Assembly: GCA_016758965.1 (NCBI GenBank)
Contig: JAEPRB010000003.1
Span: 124,001-188,000, forward strand
Origin: Circinella minor
Lineage: Eukaryota > Mucoromycota > Mucoromycetes > Mucorales > Lichtheimiaceae
DNA length: 64,000 nucleotides
Reading direction: 5' to 3'
Made by a program: the position numbers and the translations under genes. The notes under the pieces are model-generated. The model did no database searches, was not told the origin of the DNA, and saw nothing but the letters and a program-made list of their open reading frames with translations. Shown here piece after piece: positions 61,607 to 64,000 of this stretch (position 1 is the first letter of the stretch; every line of letters begins with the position of its first letter).

Positions 61607-63421
61607 TGCTTAATATTACCTTCTAATATCTGAGCCTTCTATGAACATGTATGTTTACAATCAAAAAGCAAGGAGAGAGAAGCAAAAGAGCGAGAATAAA
61701 ATAATGGAGCACTTATAAATAAAAACAGTATGTATAAATCTATTGTAAATGTATACGATATAATATACGTAAACATCAATTTACGTTTTACTCCCAAGCA
61801 ATTGATTGATAGTATGGTTTTACTTTATTGTTTCTATAAAAATATGATATTTAGTTTCACCTGATGCCAATACGTAGCTTTGTAGTTTATTCAATCATAA
61901 ATTGTATTACGTACATATACTTACGTATGAAAGCTTTTCTTGATCATATATTATAGTTAATCTACATGTAGTGAATGTTTTGGCCGTATTTATTATTAAT
62001 AAAATAAACTAAAAATGCAAATAGAATATGTATATTATTATTATTATTGTTATCGATACAAATGTCAACTTGTGCACTTTGATCCACCGTGTTGATCCAT
62101 CCACACCAAGGAGTGCTATACGTAGCGTTGTTGTCAATCTGTAAATATATTATACAGAGGAAATAACATTATTAAAAAGTCACGTTGTGTAGCAACAAAG
62201 GTGAGGGGGATTATAGACATTATAAAAAAAATAGTCTTTGTCGTGGTCTTTGTGTGGTAGTAATGACAAAAAGGCTGTCGTTTAGCTGGCGCCTATTTTT
62301 TTTTTCTTACTGCGACAAATGAATTTCTATAAAAAACGCGCAGTCGAAAAGTCTCTTCTTCTTTTCTTTACTTCTTTCCGTGGTTCTGGAGTCTACCTTA
62401 CCATATTATGCGCGTCGTTTTTTTTTTCCTGACAAGAAAATAAACTAGCATGCAGTCTTAACCTTATGGTTAATTTTTGGTAAAGAACCAGGAAAAAGTT
62501 TCAGGTGATTTCATAATTGCCGCCTCTTTTCCTTAACTTTCGAGAAAAAAAAAACAGCAGCCTTTTTTTTTCTTTGACTTGTGGTTAGTCGCTTTATGGG
62601 TTTTTGGAAAAAAAAAAGAGGTTTGGAACTTTTTTCCAACTTATGATCGTGTTTGTATTATTTTACGTATGCTGCTTGGTTCGAATGATAATATAACTTT
62701 CATTACCCAAACGGTTCTTTTGAAACGATTGTTCTTGGACATGCCTCTCGTTCCTTGACAAATTCGGTTCAACTCTTTTCGTAAACTTGACATGTTCGGA
62801 TTATTGACGTTTTCCATTGGTACACCTTGTTTTTCTTTTTTGGGAATAACAAGGAAGGAAAATTGAGCTGATTATGGTATACAAGCTTTAATGGAAAAGA
62901 GTGAAATCCAAGTATGCATGTGAAAGGGATTTAGTTACTTTAATGGTGAGTCTTTTTATTGGAGAATGTTCTTTCGAGGCATTCCGTACTGTTGTGTATT
63001 GTTAAGAATGAAGTTAGATGCTGCAACAATCTTTCTTTAGCAACTTTTTCAAGTTGGCTACAATCCTTCAGTTTGAACGGTTGTCATGGTTGAACACCCG
63101 TTGCTGCAAATAACGATCGTTTTTTTTTCTCCATATTTTACAAAAGAGGAAGTTTGTTGTGCTGGTTGCTAGCAGTACACACTTTTGATTTTGTGAAAGA
63201 CCAACAAGACTCGGGTTTTACTATTTGTTACCAGGCATTTGCTCAGCAGTGACAGCATTGTCAAATCATTCCAACCATAGTTAATAATTCACGTGCTTTC
63301 GGTTCGCTAATGCCTTACGGATACGCCCATTTTAACTGGGTAGGTGAAACGTTAGTCCAAGGCAAAGTTTCATCTAGTGGCAGCAATGTCTGTCATATTT
63401 CCTTTTTAACAAGGTATCTAC
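61607..63421. other. gene-poor right-end block
   Basis: This is 1.8 kb with no supportable gene. Two TACGTAG heptamers lie at 61871-61877 and 62119-62125. From about 62.2 kb GC content rises, and the sequence looks less like ordinary intergenic DNA here, perhaps an old mobile element. Confidence 0.4.
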
Positions 63422-63718
63422 TTATTCCAACGGGTGGATGATCCCATCAGTGACATGGACCTTTGTATTTGGTGTGGTTCAAATTATCAACTGGATGACG
63501 GTGACTTGGCTTTTGGATTCAAGTTGAAGGGTTGTCACAACTGGCCCGGATGAAAGTAATTTCTAAGCAACCTGGTGAACCCATTTTGTACCTCCTGCAA
63601 TTTCGTTCGATTCTGTCCAAGCGTACCAATTGATATGGTTCTGGTCAAACCAATATCGAGCGATAGTGTCAAAATCAGTGATAGTTGTTGGAACCAAGGT
63701 ACAAACAAAACCAGAAGT
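63422..63718 (-). pseudogene. decayed coding sequence with two in-frame stops
   Basis: On the minus strand one frame of 99 codons spans 63718 to 63422 with stops only at 63565-63563 and 63481-63479. It reads TITDFDTIARYWFDQNHINW, YAWTESNEIAGGTKWVHQ, then VVTTLQLESKSQVTVIQLII and NTKVHVTDGIIHPLE. The last part, an alternating hydrophobic strand followed by VTDGIIHPLE, weakly resembles the end of a fasciclin (FAS1) domain, where a NGVIHVID motif is usual. That is a tentative reading. The remainder of the gene would lie right of the window or is lost. Confidence 0.35.
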
Positions 63719-63919
63719 ATGTTAACAAGCTGGATCTTGCGCTCTATATAATGTGGGTGAGGGATGTGATTCGGACACTTGGGAGATTTATTATAAACCA
63801 GTATAGTATGACCTAAAGGAGACTATACATGTATTCTCGAGGAGGGTAATACAAGTGCGTGGTGTTGCAGGATGCAAGTCTCAATTGCTGGCGGGTAATT
63901 GATGATGGGTATAGAATCA

Positions 63920-63973
63920 TGGCAAGAATAACATTTGGCAAGATGGCGTGGCAAGAATAATGTTTGGAAAGAT
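63920..63973. repeat. imperfect 25-bp direct repeat, period 29
   Basis: Copy one at 63920-63944 begins TGGCAAGAATAACATTTGG. Copy two at 63949-63973 begins TGGCAAGAATAATGTTTGG. They match at 22 of 25 positions. Confidence 0.85.
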
Positions 63974-64000
63974 TACATTCTCATCCGTTCCTATTTGATA

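Overview
The window is nuclear DNA from an early-diverging fungus, most likely Mucoromycota (Mucorales-like). It is very AT-rich. Genes carry many short spliceosomal introns (about 50-170 nt) with GTAAGT/GTAATT donors, CTAAC/CTAAT branch sites and TAG/CAG acceptors. Proteins are rich in poly-Q, poly-N and poly-S. The gene content fits that group: a metazoan/plant-type O-GlcNAc transferase, an Aquarius helicase, an HSPA12-type Hsp70 and fungal BUD6, ACR3 and Whi2-like genes. No species is claimed.

Layout from left to right: SMD1 (-), BUD6/AIP3 (+), a small unknown gene (+), a gene-poor block with decayed coding fragments (7.0-10.6 kb), a mitochondrial TrhO/rhodanese-type gene (+), a second gene-poor block (12.3-15.8 kb), RPS5 (+), a SET3-type PHD/SET regulator (+), a cytochrome P450 (-), a RECQ1-like helicase (+), RAD6 (-), SPC1 (+), CDC123 (-), an SDR oxidoreductase (-), an unknown Ser/His/Gln-rich protein (-), a 2.6 kb promoter region, a large OGT (+), a possible 36-residue micro-gene (+), an HSPA12-like Hsp70 (-), a gene-poor block (47.9-49.5 kb), ACR3 (+), a BED-finger protein (+), a Whi2-like BTB protein (+) convergent with AQR (-), and a gene-poor right end (60-64 kb).

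The genes are mostly housekeeping and do not form a cluster. Themes recur: splicing (SMD1, AQR), translation (RPS5, CDC123, TrhO), DNA repair (RECQ, RAD6), the secretory pathway (SPC1), and stress or detoxification (ACR3, P450, HSPA12, SDR). Exon joins were worked out by hand. Every multi-exon model given here keeps frame across all junctions, except where noted.

The least explained parts are the gene-poor blocks. They hold short protein-like open frames with stops or frameshifts, probably decayed genes or transposons. They are also enriched for the heptamer TACGTAG, which I found only on the + strand.
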